64,000 bases of DNA from JAEUPI01 sp963814435 (GCA_963814435.1 CAWFCV010000013.1:62001-126000); one strand, 5' to 3'; counted from the first letter of the stretch, positions 1 through 9,397 are shown. Translations and numbers: made by a program. The notes: generated by a model from the sequence alone, not told the origin.

Positions 1-782
1 GCCGCGCAAGCCGCCGCGCGAGCGACGCCGCGCGGCACCGGACGACGCGCGCGCAGCCTGGTCGGCACTGCACGCCGACGCCAGCGCGCGCTACCGCCGC
101 GGCGGCCGCTTCGCCTGGCATTTCGCGCGCGGCAAGCTGCGACACGATCCGGTGTTTCGCGCGCTGCTGGAGCATGGCGACATCGGCGCCGGCGCGCGCG
201 TGCTCGACATCGGCTGCGGCCAGGGCCTGCTGGCCAGCCTGCTCGCCGCCTGCGACGACGCTGGCGGCGCGCCGCGCCTGGCCGCGGGCTGGGCCGCACC
301 GCCCACCGGCGCGCGCTACACCGGCATCGAGCTGATGCCGCGGGACGTCGCCCGGGCGCAGCGCCGCGCTTGCACCGGCTCGACCCGGCGCCGCAGGTTC
401 GCTGCGACGACATGCGCGGCGCCGCGTTCGACGCCTGCGACGTGGCGGTGATGCTCGACGTGCTGCACTACGTCGACGCGCGCCGACGCAGAACGCCGTG
501 CTGCGCGCGCGTGCGCGACGCACTCGCGCCGCGCGGCGGCTGCTGCTGCGCGTGGGCGACGCGTCGCGCCGCTGGGCCTTCGGCGCCAGCCAGTGGGTCG
601 ACCGCATCGTCACCACGGTGCGCGGCCATCGCGCGCCGCCCACCTGGGGCCGCACGCTCGACGCAGTGGATCGCCACGCTGCACGAGCTGGGGTTCGCCG
701 TGCAGGCCGCGGCCGATGAGCCGCGGCACGCCGTTCGCGAACGTGCTGCTGGTGTGCGACCTGGCGCCGCGCGCGCCTGAGC
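1..782 (+). CDS. SAM-dependent methyltransferase of a polyene pigment locus (5' partial, frameshifted)
   Basis: Class I methyltransferase. The glycine motif VLDIGCGQG lies in the open frame at 152-451, and the same frame runs upstream to the window edge (ALHADASARYRRGG, then FAWHFARGKL), so the start is probably outside. Conserved text then jumps frames: DVAVMLDVLHYVDARR near 430-490, LLLRVGDASRRWAFG near 540-580, WIATLHELGFAVQAA near 668-712, and FANVLLVCDLAPRA near 735-775. At least four shifts are needed to read it as one protein. It sits just upstream of the ketosynthase, as methyltransferases do in aryl polyene loci. Substrate is unknown; O-methylation of the aryl head is an inference from context. 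The shifts look like consensus errors because conserved residues persist on both sides of each. Confidence 0.6.
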
Positions 783-797
783 CAGCGCTAGCCAGGC

Positions 798-1987
798 ATG
801 AAACCGCTGGCCATCAGCGCCCACACCGTCGTCAGCGCGCTCGGCGTGGGCGTGGCGGCCACGCGCGAGCGCGCTGCTCGAGGGCCGCAGCGGCCTGGTC
901 CACCGCGTGTTCGAGACCGCCACGCTCGACACCTGGCTCGGCGTGGTCGAGGCGATCGACGACGTGCGACTGCCGGCCGCGCTGGCGCGCTACGACTGCC
1001 GCAACAACCGCCTGGCCGAGCTGGCGCTGAACTGCGACGACTTCGCCGGCCAGGTGCGCCGCGCGGCGGCGCGACACGGCGCCGCCCGCGTCGGCGTGTT
1101 CCTCGGCACCAGCACCTCGGGCATCCTGCACACCGAGGTCGCCTACCGGCAGCGCGACCCGGCCAGCGGCGCGCTGCCGTGCGTGGCTGCACTACGGCCA
1201 GACGCACGACAACGCCTCGCTGGCGCGCTACGTGCAGGCCGCGCTGGGCCTGAGCGGCCCGGCGTTCGTGATCTCCACCGCGTGCTCCTCCGGCGCCAAG
1301 GCCTACGCCAGCGCGGCGCGCTTGATCGCGCTCGGGCGTGATCGACGCCGCGGTGGTCGGCGGCGTCGACACGCTGTGCATGACCACGCTGTACGGCTTC
1401 AATGCGCTCGAACTGCTGAGCGCCGACATCTGCCGCCCCTGGGACGCGCGGCGCAACGGCCTGTCGCTGGGCGAAGGCGCGGCGTTCGCGCTGCTGCAGC
1501 GCGACGACGCCGCAGCCGGCCGCCTGGCTGCTCGGCTGCGGCGAGAGCAGCGACGGCCATCACATGAGCAGCCCGCATCCCGACGGCGCCGGCGCGGCGC
1601 TGGCCATGCGCGCCGCGCTCGACGACGCCGCGCTGGCGCCGCAGGACATCGACTACGTCAACCTGCACGGCACCGGCACGCCCAACAACGACGCCGCCGA
1701 GGACGCGGCGGTGTGCGCGGTGTTCGGCCGCGACGCTGCCGGTCAGCTCGACCAAGGGCGCGACCGGCCACACGCTGGGCGCCGCCGGCGCGGTGGAAGC
1801 GGCGATCACGCTGCTGGCGTTGCAGCACGGCTTCGTGCCGCCGGGGCTGAACCTGCAGCAGCGCGACGCCGCGCTGCAGGCCCGCTACGTGTGCGAACCG
1901 CAGCGGCGGCCGGTGAAGGTCGCGGCGAGCAATTCGTTCGGCTTCGGCGGCAGCAATGCCTGCCTGGTGTTTGGAGCGGCGCGGTGA
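798..1987 (+). CDS. beta-ketoacyl-ACP synthase (FabF/ApeO-like), frameshifted
   Basis: Condensing enzyme for chain extension. The Cys-His-His triad can be found across frames: active-site Cys in STACSSGAKA (about 1275-1305), first His in NLHGTGTPNN (about 1661-1690), second His in KGATGHTLGAAGA (about 1755-1793). The C-terminal NSFGFGGSNACLVF is intact. Five shifts are needed, near 872, 1190, 1340, 1525 and 1735; each moves the frame by +1 and two leave an extra G directly before CTG. The start ATG at 798 gives MKPLAISAHTVVSALG, typical of the family. The stop overlaps the next gene's GTG. Family is certain. Role in aryl polyene synthesis is inferred from the adjoining chain-length factor, dehydratase and ketoreductase. 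Confidence 0.8.
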
Positions 1988-2804
1988 GCGCAGTGCCGCG
2001 CTGCTCGCCGGCATCGCCGGCAGTCGGCCTGCTCGGCCCGGGGCTGCCCGACTGGAGCGGTGGCCGTGCAGGCGTTGCGCGACCCCGGCGACTGTGGACG
2101 TCCGCGCCCACCGTGGTGGCGCCGCCCACCCGACTGCCGGCCACCGAGCGTCGCCGCGCCGGGCTCGGCGTCAAGGCGGCGATCGCGGTGGCCGACCAGG
2201 CCTGCGCGATGGCCGGCATCGACGCGGCGCTGCCGGCCACCGTGTTCACGTCGGCCACCGGCGAGCCGGCGATCTGTCACGCGCTGTGCGAGACACTGGC
2301 CACCGCCGAGCGACTGGTGTCGCCGACCCGCTTCACGAACTCGGTGCACAACGCCGCCGCCGGCTACTGGCACATCGCGGTGCGCTCGATGCGCCCGTCG
2401 ACCAGCCTGGCCGCCTACGACGCCAGCGCTGCCGCCGGCGCTGCTGGAGGCCGTCGCGCAGTGCGTCGCCGCGTGCGCGCCGGTGCTGCTGGTGGCCTGC
2501 GACCTGCCGTACCCCGAGCCGCTGCACGCGTTGCGGCCCTTGCCCGATGTGTTCGCGTTCGCGTTGCTGCTGCTGCCCGCGGCGCAGCCGGCGGCGTGGC
2601 GGCTTGCGCCTGACGACCGACGCACGACGCTGCCGCGACACGCGCTGCCGCACGCCGGCGCTCGACGCGCTGCGCGCCGCGATTCCTGCGGCGCGCGCGC
2701 TGCCGCTGCTCGAGGCGATGGCACGCGGCGAGCCCGGCGGCGCGTGGTCGCTGGATGCCGAGCACGGCTTCGCGCTGTCGCTCGCGCTGGAGCGCGGCGC
2801 ATGA
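1984..2804 (+). CDS. beta-ketoacyl synthase chain-length factor-like protein (Ketoacyl-synt_2), frameshifted
   Basis: Short ketosynthase-like protein of the type that partners the active ketosynthase in polyene systems and sets chain length. The hallmark block FTNSVHNAAAGYWHIA is at about 2333-2380, preceded by FTSATGEPAICHAL. No catalytic Cys motif is present, as usual for this subfamily. GTG at 1984 overlaps the upstream stop (GTGA), and the stop overlaps the next ATG (ATGA), so the genes are translationally coupled. Conserved text moves to a second frame near 2430 (LLEAVAQCVAACAPVLLVACDLPYPEPL) and to a third near 2650 (DALRAAIPAARALPLLEAM), so at least two indels split it. Relation to ApeC of Escherichia coli is likely but not proven. 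Confidence 0.7.
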
Positions 2805-3270
2805 ACGGCACGCCCGCGCACGCTCGACCACGCCGGCATCGCCGCGCGCATTCCGCACCGCGGCGCGATGTGCCTGCTCGACAGCCTGCTGCAGTGGTCC
2901 GCCGACAGCATCGTCTGTCGCATCGTCGGGCATGCCGACCCCGAGCACCCGCTGCGCCTGGGTGGACGGTTGCCGGCGGCCTGCGCGCTGGAATACGCCG
3001 GCCAGGCAATGGCGCTGCACGGCGCGCTGTGCGCCGCTCCGGGGCAGACCGCCGACACCGGGTTTCCTGGCCAGCGCGCGCAGCGTGCGGCTGCACGTGC
3101 CGCGCCTGGACGATCGCGCCGGCCCGCTGCAGGTGCAGGCCACGCGCATGGCCGGCGACGGCGGCCAGGCGCTGTACCGCTTCGTGCTCGCCGACCGCAG
3201 CGGCCGCGCGCTGGTCGACGGCCGCGCCGCCGTGGTGCTGAATCAGACCCTCGCTTCACCCGGCGCATGA
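2801..3270 (+). CDS. 3-hydroxyacyl-ACP dehydratase (FabZ/ApeP-like hot-dog), frameshifted
   Basis: Removes water from 3-hydroxyacyl-ACP to give the trans double bonds of a polyene. The FabZ-type N-terminus IPHRGAMCLLDSLLQW has the catalytic His; CALEYAGQAMALHGAL is the central helix region. The reading frame shifts near 2820 (after MNGTPA) and near 3060 (DTGFLASARSVRLHVPRL continues in the next frame), each +1. After both shifts it ends at 3270 with VDGRAAVVLNQTLASPGA. ATG at 2801 and the stop at 3270 overlap their neighbours by four bases, as expected in a coupled operon. About 155 residues, a normal size for these dehydratases. Confidence 0.75.
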
Positions 3271-4010
3271 ACACCTCGCACGAACTGCACGGCAAGCGCG
3301 CACTGGTCACCGGGGCCAGCGGCGCGCTGGGCGCGGCGATCGCGCGCCGCCTGGCCAACGCGGGAGCGAACGTGCTGCTGCACGCCAATTCACGGCCCGA
3401 GGCGGTGGCGTCGCTGGCGGCGGAGATCACCGCCGCCGGCGGCCAGGCCAGCTGCTGCATCTTCGACCTCAGCAGCGACGAGGCCACGCGAACGGCCTGC
3501 GAGCGAGTGCTGGCCGACGGCGCGGTGCAGATCCTGATCAACAACGCCGGCGTCCACGACGACGCGGTGCTGGCCGGCATGCGCGCCGAGCAATGGCACC
3601 GGGTGATCGACGTGTCGCTGCACGGCTTCTTCCGCGTCACGCAGCCGCTGCTGCTGCCGATGCTGCGCACCCGTTGGGGCCGCATCGTCAACATCTCGTC
3701 GCTGTCGGCGCTGATGGGCAACCGTGGCCAGGTGAACTACGCCGCTGCCAAGGGTGCGCTGAACAGCGCCACCCGCGCGCTGTCGCTCGAAGTGGCCAGC
3801 CGCGGCGTCACGGTGAACGCGGTGGCGCCTGGCATCATCGCGTCGCCGATGGCCGATGCCGCATTCGACGCGGCGAGGATCGCCCAGCTCGTGCCGGCCC
3901 AACGGGCCGGCACGCCCGACGAAGTGGCCGCGCTGGTGGGGTTTCTGGCCGGGCCCGAGGCCGGCTACATCACCGGCCAGATCATCTCGATCAACGGCGG
4001 CATCGCCTGA
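3267..4010 (+). CDS. 3-oxoacyl-ACP reductase (FabG/ApeQ-like)
   Basis: Intact SDR-family ketoreductase of 247 residues. The NADPH-binding TGASGALG motif is near residue 14, NNAG near residue 92, and the catalytic Ser-Tyr-Lys set is in NISSLSALMG and VNYAAAKGA. It reduces the 3-ketoacyl-ACP made by the upstream ketosynthase before dehydration. The start ATG overlaps the dehydratase stop. It is the last gene of the plus-strand run and the only one of the five without a frameshift. The C-terminal GYITGQIISINGGIA is standard for FabG-like proteins. Housekeeping FabG is formally possible, but the context argues for pigment synthesis. Confidence 0.85.
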   Translation: MNTSHELHGKRALVTGASGALGAAIARRLANAGANVLLHANSRPEAVASLAAEITAAGGQASCCIFDLSSDEATRTACERVLADGAVQILINNAGVHDDAVLAGMRAEQWHRVIDVSLHGFFRVTQPLLLPMLRTRWGRIVNISSLSALMGNRGQVNYAAAKGALNSATRALSLEVASRGVTVNAVAPGIIASPMADAAFDAARIAQLVPAQRAGTPDEVAALVGFLAGPEAGYITGQIISINGGIA

Positions 4011-4014
4011 GCGG

Positions 4015-4030
4015 GCGCCGCGTGCGGCGC
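4015..4030. terminator. GC-rich hairpin between converging pigment operons
   Basis: Perfect inverted repeat GCGCCGC-GT-GCGGCGC just after the ketoreductase stop, between two convergent operons. There is no T-tract, so an intrinsic terminator is only a possibility. Confidence 0.25.
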
Positions 4031-4089
4031 GTCACCGCGTCGGGCAGGCACTGACGTGCAGCCTGCAGCGATCGCCCGTGGCCGCGCGG

Positions 4090-4872
4090 TCAGGGCTGAA
4101 ACGGCGGCAACCGGCGCCAGCGACGCCAGACCAGCAGCGGCAGGCGCAGCGCAAACTCGATCATCAGCCGCGTGTGCATCCAGGTCAGCAGCACGTTGTC
4201 GCGCCCGTAGCGGAAGTGCGAGACGCCGCCTTCTGCGGCGCTGAGGTACTTGACCGGCGCGTCGCGGTTGATCGGCTTGACGCCGCGCCAGGCCAGCCGC
4301 ACGACGGCCTCGGTGTCGAAGTCGAAACGGCGCATCCAGCGCTGGCGCTGCATCACGGCCAGCAGCTCGGCGATCGGGTAGACGCGAAAGCCGTACAGCG
4401 AATCGGCGACGCCGGCGCCCAGCGTCTCGAGGTTGGTCCACCAGTTCGACACGCGGCGGCCGCGCACCCGCAGCAGCGGCGCGCTGGCGTCGAACACCGG
4501 CCGGCCGAGGATCATCGCCTCGGGTCGTGCCGCGGATTCGCGCATGAACTCGGCGATCCGCGCGGCCGGGTGCTGGCCATCGGAGTCCATCGTCAGCGCG
4601 TGCGTGAAGCCGGCGGCATGCGCCTGCTCGAGCGCGTGCAGCACGGCCGCGCCCTTGCCCTGGTTGTGCGGCAGCACCCAGACCTTCAGGCCCGGGTCGT
4701 CGGCGGCCAGCGCCTGCAGGCCCTGCGCCGTGCCGTCGGTGCTGCCGTCGACCACCACGTAAACCGGATTCCACGACGCGCGTGCCTGCGCCACGGTGTC
4801 GTACACCTTCGGCCCGGTGTCGTAGCTCGGGATCACGACCACGTGCGTGGTCGAGGCCGGCGCATCGCTCAC
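4090..4872 (-). CDS. family 2 glycosyltransferase (aryl polyene type)
   Basis: GT-A glycosyltransferase of 260 residues. The nucleotide-sugar part reads HVVVIPSYDTGPKVYDT, then VVVDGSTDGTAQGL, and the metal-binding DxD is in LTMDSDGQHP. In aryl polyene and xanthomonadin loci such enzymes act with a membrane acyltransferase to anchor the polyene to a lipid or sugar. The GTG start at 4872 overlaps the TGA of the corrected acyltransferase frame (GTGA). In the raw sequence both domains are read as one 516-residue protein, because a +1 shift near 4944 removes that stop; see the acyltransferase entry. Natural fusions of these two domains exist, so a fusion cannot be fully excluded. Confidence 0.75.
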   Translation of the reverse strand: MSDAPASTTHVVVIPSYDTGPKVYDTVAQARASWNPVYVVVDGSTDGTAQGLQALAADDPGLKVWVLPHNQGKGAAVLHALEQAHAAGFTHALTMDSDGQHPAARIAEFMRESAARPEAMILGRPVFDASAPLLRVRGRRVSNWWTNLETLGAGVADSLYGFRVYPIAELLAVMQRQRWMRRFDFDTEAVVRLAWRGVKPINRDAPVKYLSAAEGGVSHFRYGRDNVLLTWMHTRLMIEFALRLPLLVWRRWRRLPPFQP

Positions 4873-5640
4873 AGCGCGGCGCGCGGCGCCGGGCGCACGC
4901 CGGCGGCGAGGTGCCGCTCGACCTCCTGCACCATGCCCGACAGCGTCCGCGCCCGGCTCGAAGCGGCGCCCGAGCCGCACCGAGAACTCGATCGGCAGCG
5001 GCGGCAGCCGCCACAGCGGCCAGCCCTTGGACAGGTAAGGCGAGGTCGTGTCGATGAACACCGTCTGCACCGGCACGCCGGCGCGCCGCGCGATCACCGC
5101 GAAGCCCGGCTGCAGCGGGTTGATCGGCCAGCGCGTCGTGCGGGTGCCTTCGGGAAACATCACCAGCTGACCGCCGGCGCGCAGGTCTTCGACCGCGAGC
5201 CGGACCATCCTGTGCGGCGAGTCGTTGCGGATGTAGCGCGCCAGACGCGCGCCGGGTCCGAGAAACGGATTGCGCATCAGGCTGGCCTTCATGACGCAGG
5301 CGCTGCGCGGCAGTTGCGCGACGAGCATCAACGCATCGAGCAGGCTCGGGTGGTTGGCCACGACGATCAGGCCGCGCGCTTCGGCCAAGGGCTTCAAGGC
5401 CTCGGCGTCCATGCGCAACAGCCCCGACAGGCGCGCCACCGTCCAGAACAACCGGTAGCCGCCGGCGATGCCGGCGCGGCCCAGCTTCAGGCCGAGCGCA
5501 CGCGGCAGCAACGGATACAGCACCAGTGCCACCAGGTTCCACAGCACCGACATCAGGCCCAGGCCGAGCAGCAGCAGCTGCAGCATCACCCAGGCCCAGG
5601 GCAAGGGCCGGCCGCGATGGAGCAGGCGTTCAGTCCTCAC
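4869..5640 (-). CDS. lysophospholipid acyltransferase family protein (PlsC-like), one frameshift
   Basis: Membrane acyltransferase with the catalytic NHPSLLDALMLV (HxxxxD type) about residue 90 and the substrate-binding FPEGTRTTRW about residue 165. An N-terminal hydrophobic stretch (WVMLQLLLLGLGLMSVLW) anchors it. The family transfers an acyl group to a glycerol or sugar hydroxyl; here the acyl chain is probably the polyene. GTG at 5640 overlaps the end of the MipA gene by 11 bases. The sequence GADA followed by an extra base near 4944 throws the tail into a basic run; removing one base restores LSGMVQEVERHLAAGV and a stop overlapping the glycosyltransferase start. The residual uncertainty is whether this is one gene or two. 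Confidence 0.75.
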
Positions 5641-6448
5641 TCGTCACCCGTTGCGAGGAGGCCGCAAACACGTACGAGAACGCGAGCCCGAAGGCCACGG
5701 TTTGGCGTTGCCGCACCAGCGGGCTGGGCTCGAAGCGAGCCCCGCCCACGCTGTCGGCGGCGGCAAACGCTCCCAACCACCAGTCACCGACGCGGCGCGA
5801 GATGCCGGTGACGACATGCCACCCAGCCGCGCCGCCGGGCGCCCGATAGGCAGGCCGCGTCGCGGTGGCAAACGATGCCGGCACGTCGTAGAAGTAGCCG
5901 TTGAAGCGACGCGTGGCGATGATCGGGCCGCCGAACAGCCCCACGTTCCAGCCATTCACGCGCCAGTCGACGTTGAGGTTGGGGGTGGCCAGCCAGCCGA
6001 TCGACTGCGGGCTCGATTCCAGCGTGAAGGCGGCGCGCACCGGCAGCCGCAGTTGCATCTTCCAGCCTGCACCACGACCCAGCAGCAGGTTCAGGTTCGG
6101 ACCCAGCTCGAACGTGGGCGCCAGGTCGGACATGCCCTGGCGGGCCAGGTTGTCGCGGCTGCGGGTGGGTGCCGTGGCCGCAATGCTGACGTCGAGATCG
6201 AACCGCTCGGTGTCGACCAGCAGCGCCCGGGCGCCGTCGCGATCGGCACGGAAGATCTCGCCGCGGTACACGAAATACGGCGTGGGCAGCAGCCAGTCGT
6301 GGCGCTGGTCCGAGCCCCGGTAGTGCGGCAGGCTCAGTACGCCGAGCCCGAGGCCGAGTTCCCACAGCGGCTGGTCGGCCGAGGCCGGTGCCGCGCTCAG
6401 CGCCAGCGCCAGCGGCCACAGCCCGGCCGGGTGACCTCCGCGCGGCAC
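5630..6448 (-). CDS. MipA/OmpV family outer membrane protein
   Basis: Predicted beta-barrel of 272 residues. After a signal peptide ending near LSAAPASA comes WELGLGLGVLSLPHYRGSD, the usual MipA/OmpV opening, and alternating strands run to a C-terminal aromatic strand (FGLAFSYVFAAS). MipA in E. coli links murein enzymes, while OmpV-like proteins are pores or adhesins; neither role can be assigned here. It is embedded in the minus-strand pigment operon, 10 bases after the corrected end of the flavoprotein gene and overlapping the acyltransferase start, so co-expression is likely. GTG at 6448 was chosen because it gives a compact signal peptide; an upstream TTG is an alternative. Confidence 0.75.
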   Translation of the reverse strand: MPRGGHPAGLWPLALALSAAPASADQPLWELGLGLGVLSLPHYRGSDQRHDWLLPTPYFVYRGEIFRADRDGARALLVDTERFDLDVSIAATAPTRSRDNLARQGMSDLAPTFELGPNLNLLLGRGAGWKMQLRLPVRAAFTLESSPQSIGWLATPNLNVDWRVNGWNVGLFGGPIIATRRFNGYFYDVPASFATATRPAYRAPGGAAGWHVVTGISRRVGDWWLGAFAAADSVGGARFEPSPLVRQRQTVAFGLAFSYVFAASSQRVTSED

Positions 6449-6458
6449 ACGCGTTCGC

Positions 6459-7800
6459 TCAGCTGTCGACAACCACGTTCTCCCCGTGGATCGGCCCAGT
6501 CGTGCCGGATGTTGCGCCGGCGCGCACGCCAGGCCGCCCAGGTCTGCGGCAGCCGGCGCAACGACGCCAGGTAGTAGATGGCCTTCAGCGCCGCCAGCGA
6601 ACGCCAGATCGGCGTCGAGCCATAGATGTCGCCGGCCAGCAGCGACAGCAGCGCCTCCTTCACGCGCAGCGGGTTGCGCGGATGCATGAAGAGCTCGCGC
6701 ATCGTCGGGTTCGTCATGCGGTAGATGAACCACGAGAACTCGCGCGGCCCTTTGTCGAGTTGCGCGGCGAAGTGGCGCCGTGCCGACTGCGCCTGATCCG
6801 GGTGGTCGAGGCAGGTGGCAATGAGTTCGGCACCCTCGAAGGCGCTGACCATCGCGAAATAGACGCCCGACGAGAACACCGGGTCGATGAACGCGTAGGC
6901 ATCGCCCAGCAGCAGGTAGCGTTCACCCTGTGCCTGCGTGGCGGCGTAGCTGTAGTTGCCGGTCGCATAGACCGTGTCGTCGATCAGCTCGGCACCCCGC
7001 AGCCGCTCGGCCAGCGGCGGACTCATCGCGATGGTGTCGGCGAAGAACTCGCGCAGCGGCTTGTGGCGCGACTTCAGGTAATGCGGCCAGCACACCGCGC
7101 CGACACTGGTGCTGCCGTCGGACAGCGGAATGAACCAGATCCAGCCGTGCTCGAACCAGAAGATGCTGATGTTGCCTTCCAGCCGGCCTTCGAGGCGGCG
7201 CGCGCCGCGGTAGTGGCCGTAGATCGCCGCGCTGTTGTGCTTCGTGTTCTTGCGCTTCAGCCCCAGCCTGCCGGCGAGAAACGTGTCGCGGCCGGACGCG
7301 TCGACGACGAAGCGGGCGCGCCAGCTGCGCGCGTCGCCATCGTCCAGCGTCGCCTCGACGGTCGCGCCGTCGCCGTCGAACGCCACCCGGCGCACGCGGC
7401 AGCCTTCGTGGGCGCGGGCGCCGCTCGCGCCCGCGTGCTTGAAGAGGATCTCGTCCAGCACCGAACGCCGCACCTGCCATGCATAGGGCATGGCCTTGTT
7501 CCACGCGTCGCCGAACTCGAGCAAGCTCGAGTGGGAATGCTGCGGCGAGACGAACTCGATGCCCCATTTGGTCTGCCCGATCTGCTCGACCTGTTCGCGC
7601 ACGCCCAGCGCATCGAACAGCGCCGCATTGGACGGCAGCAGCGATTCGCCGATGTGAAAGCGCGGGTGGTGGTCCTTCTCGAGCAGCACCACGTCGCGAC
7701 CCTGGCGCGCGAGCAGCGCGGCGGCGGTCGAGCCGGCGGGCCCGCCGCCGATGACGAGCACGTCGCAAACCTCCGCGGTGTGGCCGCCGGCGACGTTCAT
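6459..7800 (-). CDS. FAD-dependent halogenase-like oxidoreductase
   Basis: Flavoprotein of about 447 residues. The FAD-binding VLVIGGGPAGSTAAALLARQG is near residue 14, followed by FHIGESLLPSN as in flavin-dependent halogenases. It carries WIWFIP near residue 225, which fits the WxWxIP signature separating halogenases from related monooxygenases. LLLGDAYAFIDPVFSSGV is the second FAD block. Xanthomonadins are brominated aryl polyenes, so halogenation of the pigment is a reasonable inference; plain oxidation is the alternative. ATG at 7800 overlaps the upstream methyltransferase stop (ATGA). An extra G in the GGGG near 6495 displaces the end; removing it gives ENVVVDS and a stop at 6459. Confidence 0.75.
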
Positions 7801-8567
7801 CGCGTCGGCCTGGTGGCGGTGTACTCGGTGAAGATGCCGAGCTCGACGTGCCGTCGCACATCGCCAAACCCCGCGCGGCGCAGCGCCTCGAGCACCTGCG
7901 CCGGGTCGATGCAGGCCTCGATCGTGTCCCAGTAGTAGCGCCACAGCTGCGCGGTATCGGCGTGCCCGGTGACCCAGCGCGCCGCCACCGGCACCACCGC
8001 CCGCATGTAGCCGCGCAGCGCCCAGGTCGCGATGCGCCCCGTCGGCCGCGTGATCTCGAGCAACAGCAGCCGGCCGCCCGGCCGCAGCACGCGCGCGAAT
8101 TCGGCGAACGCGGCGTGCAGGTCGCTCAAGTGCCGCAACGCATAGCCCAGGCCGACGAAATCGGCCTGGCCATCCTCGACGGGCAAGGCCTCGGCCCGGC
8201 CCTGCAGCAGGGTCACGCCCGGCAGGTGCACCTGGGCCATCATGCCCGCACTGGGGTCGACGCCGGTGACGCTGCCGGCGTCGCCGACCATCGCCAGGGC
8301 CTCGCGGGCCAGCAGCCCGGTGCCGATGCCGACGTCGAGCACCCGCATGCCACGCGCCAGACCCGCGCGGCGCAACGACTGGCGCCGGTACCACGCACCC
8401 GAGCCCAGCGCCAGCAGGCGTTCGACGCGCTCGTAGTCGACCGCGGTGTCGTCGAACATCCGACGCACGAAGCGCTGGTGGTCGTCTTCGCCCGTGTAGT
8501 ACTGCGGCAGCGGCGCGTGCGGCGGCAAGACAGGCGTGGCCGCAGGCGATGAAGGGTCGAGGGGCAC
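7797..8567 (-). CDS. UbiE-like class I SAM-dependent methyltransferase
   Basis: Intact 256-residue methyltransferase. Motif I is VLDVGIGTGLLAREAL near residue 75, the acidic SAM loop is VTGVDPSAGMM, and post-motif elements are GLGYALRHLSDLHAAF and RVLRPGGRLLLLEI, closely resembling UbiE/MenG. The first gene of the minus-strand pigment operon, it is coupled by ATGA overlap to the halogenase-like flavoprotein. That placement suggests methylation of the aryl head or a quinone-like precursor rather than ubiquinone synthesis, but substrate cannot be read from sequence. Confidence 0.75.
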   Translation of the reverse strand: MPLDPSSPAATPVLPPHAPLPQYYTGEDDHQRFVRRMFDDTAVDYERVERLLALGSGAWYRRQSLRRAGLARGMRVLDVGIGTGLLAREALAMVGDAGSVTGVDPSAGMMAQVHLPGVTLLQGRAEALPVEDGQADFVGLGYALRHLSDLHAAFAEFARVLRPGGRLLLLEITRPTGRIATWALRGYMRAVVPVAARWVTGHADTAQLWRYYWDTIEACIDPAQVLEALRRAGFGDVRRHVELGIFTEYTATRPTR

Positions 8568-8683
8568 GCGGGCATTATGGCAAGCGCTTACGCGTCGCCG
8601 CCCAAGAATCGACCGGGCGGCCGCGCCGCCAAGCCACTGCGCGGGCGGTGGGCGCCGAGTGACCCGGTGCTACCCTTCGTCGC

Positions 8684-9397
8684 ATGCGTGCGCCCGATCC
8701 GTCGATGCCAAAAACGCAGTCAACATCGACACGAACGCACCCGCACACGAATGCGCTCTTGCTCGACATCGGCGAGCGCATGCGCGCCAGGTTCTGGCTG
8801 AAGGCGCTGGGCATCACGGGGTTCATGGGGCTGTTCTTCGCGGCCTACTTCTACTTGCTGCGTCACCCCGGCCAGCACGTGATCGCGATGCCGCTGACCG
8901 TCATCGATCGCTGGATCGCTTTCCAGCCCTGGGCCTTCTGGCCCTACGCCTCGCTGTGGCTTTATGTGGTGCTGCCCCCCGGGCTGCTGATGACGACGCG
9001 CGAGTTGTTGCTCTACGGCATCTGGATCGCGGGGCTGTGCCTGGCCGGCCTGGCCTGCTTCTATGTCTGGCCCACCGCGGTGCCCAACCTCTCGGTGCAA
9101 GCGGCCGACTATCCCGGCTTCGGCCTGCTGCGCGGCGTGGATGCCGCCGGCAATGCCTGCCCGTCGTTGCATGTGGCCACCGCCACGTTCTCGGCGCTGT
9201 GGCTGGACCATCTGCTGCGCGAGGTCGGCGCGCCGCGCTGGGCGCGCGGGCTGAACGCGCTGTGGTTCGGGCTGATCGTCTGGTCCACGCTGGCCATCAA
9301 GCAGCATGTCTGGCTCGATGTGGTGGCGGGGGCCGCACTGGCGCTGCTGTTCGCGCCGGCATCGCTGCCGCGGCGCCGCCGGCCGCTGCACGCATAG
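8684..9397 (+). CDS. PAP2-family membrane phosphatase
   Basis: Integral membrane protein of 237 residues with several hydrophobic segments (LGITGFMGLFFAAYFYLL; LYGIWIAGLCLAGLACFYVW). The acid phosphatase core is split as usual: CPSLHVATATFSALW (catalytic His of motif 2) and STLAIKQHVWLDVVAGAAL (motif 3, His-x4-Asp arrangement). PAP2 enzymes dephosphorylate lipid phosphates such as phosphatidate or undecaprenyl pyrophosphate. It is transcribed divergently from the pigment operon with a 116 bp gap. An internal ATG at 8705 is an equally good start. A link to pigment anchoring is only positional. Confidence 0.75.
   Translation: MRAPDPSMPKTQSTSTRTHPHTNALLLDIGERMRARFWLKALGITGFMGLFFAAYFYLLRHPGQHVIAMPLTVIDRWIAFQPWAFWPYASLWLYVVLPPGLLMTTRELLLYGIWIAGLCLAGLACFYVWPTAVPNLSVQAADYPGFGLLRGVDAAGNACPSLHVATATFSALWLDHLLREVGAPRWARGLNALWFGLIVWSTLAIKQHVWLDVVAGAALALLFAPASLPRRRRPLHA

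Noticed and set aside
798..1987. Programmed frameshifting in the ketosynthase gene
   Set aside because: Five shifts in one gene without slippery heptamers, and the same pattern in unrelated housekeeping genes, fit sequencing error.
1885..3096. Long minus-strand open frame of 403 codons opposite the ketosynthase and dehydratase genes
   Set aside because: Composition is Arg/Ala/Pro-rich shadow text with no motif; the plus strand has clear enzyme motifs.
4090..5640. Single acyltransferase-glycosyltransferase fusion protein
   Set aside because: The joint is a basic low-complexity run, and removing one base restores a normal C-terminus, a stop and an overlapping GTG start.
3856..5811. 651-codon plus-strand open frame opposite the acyltransferase and glycosyltransferase
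   Set aside because: No recognisable domain and codon-shadow composition; the minus strand carries catalytic motifs.
5630..6733. Longer MipA protein starting at 6733
   Set aside because: The extra N-terminus overlaps the coding end of the flavoprotein gene and has no signal peptide; the start near 6448 does.
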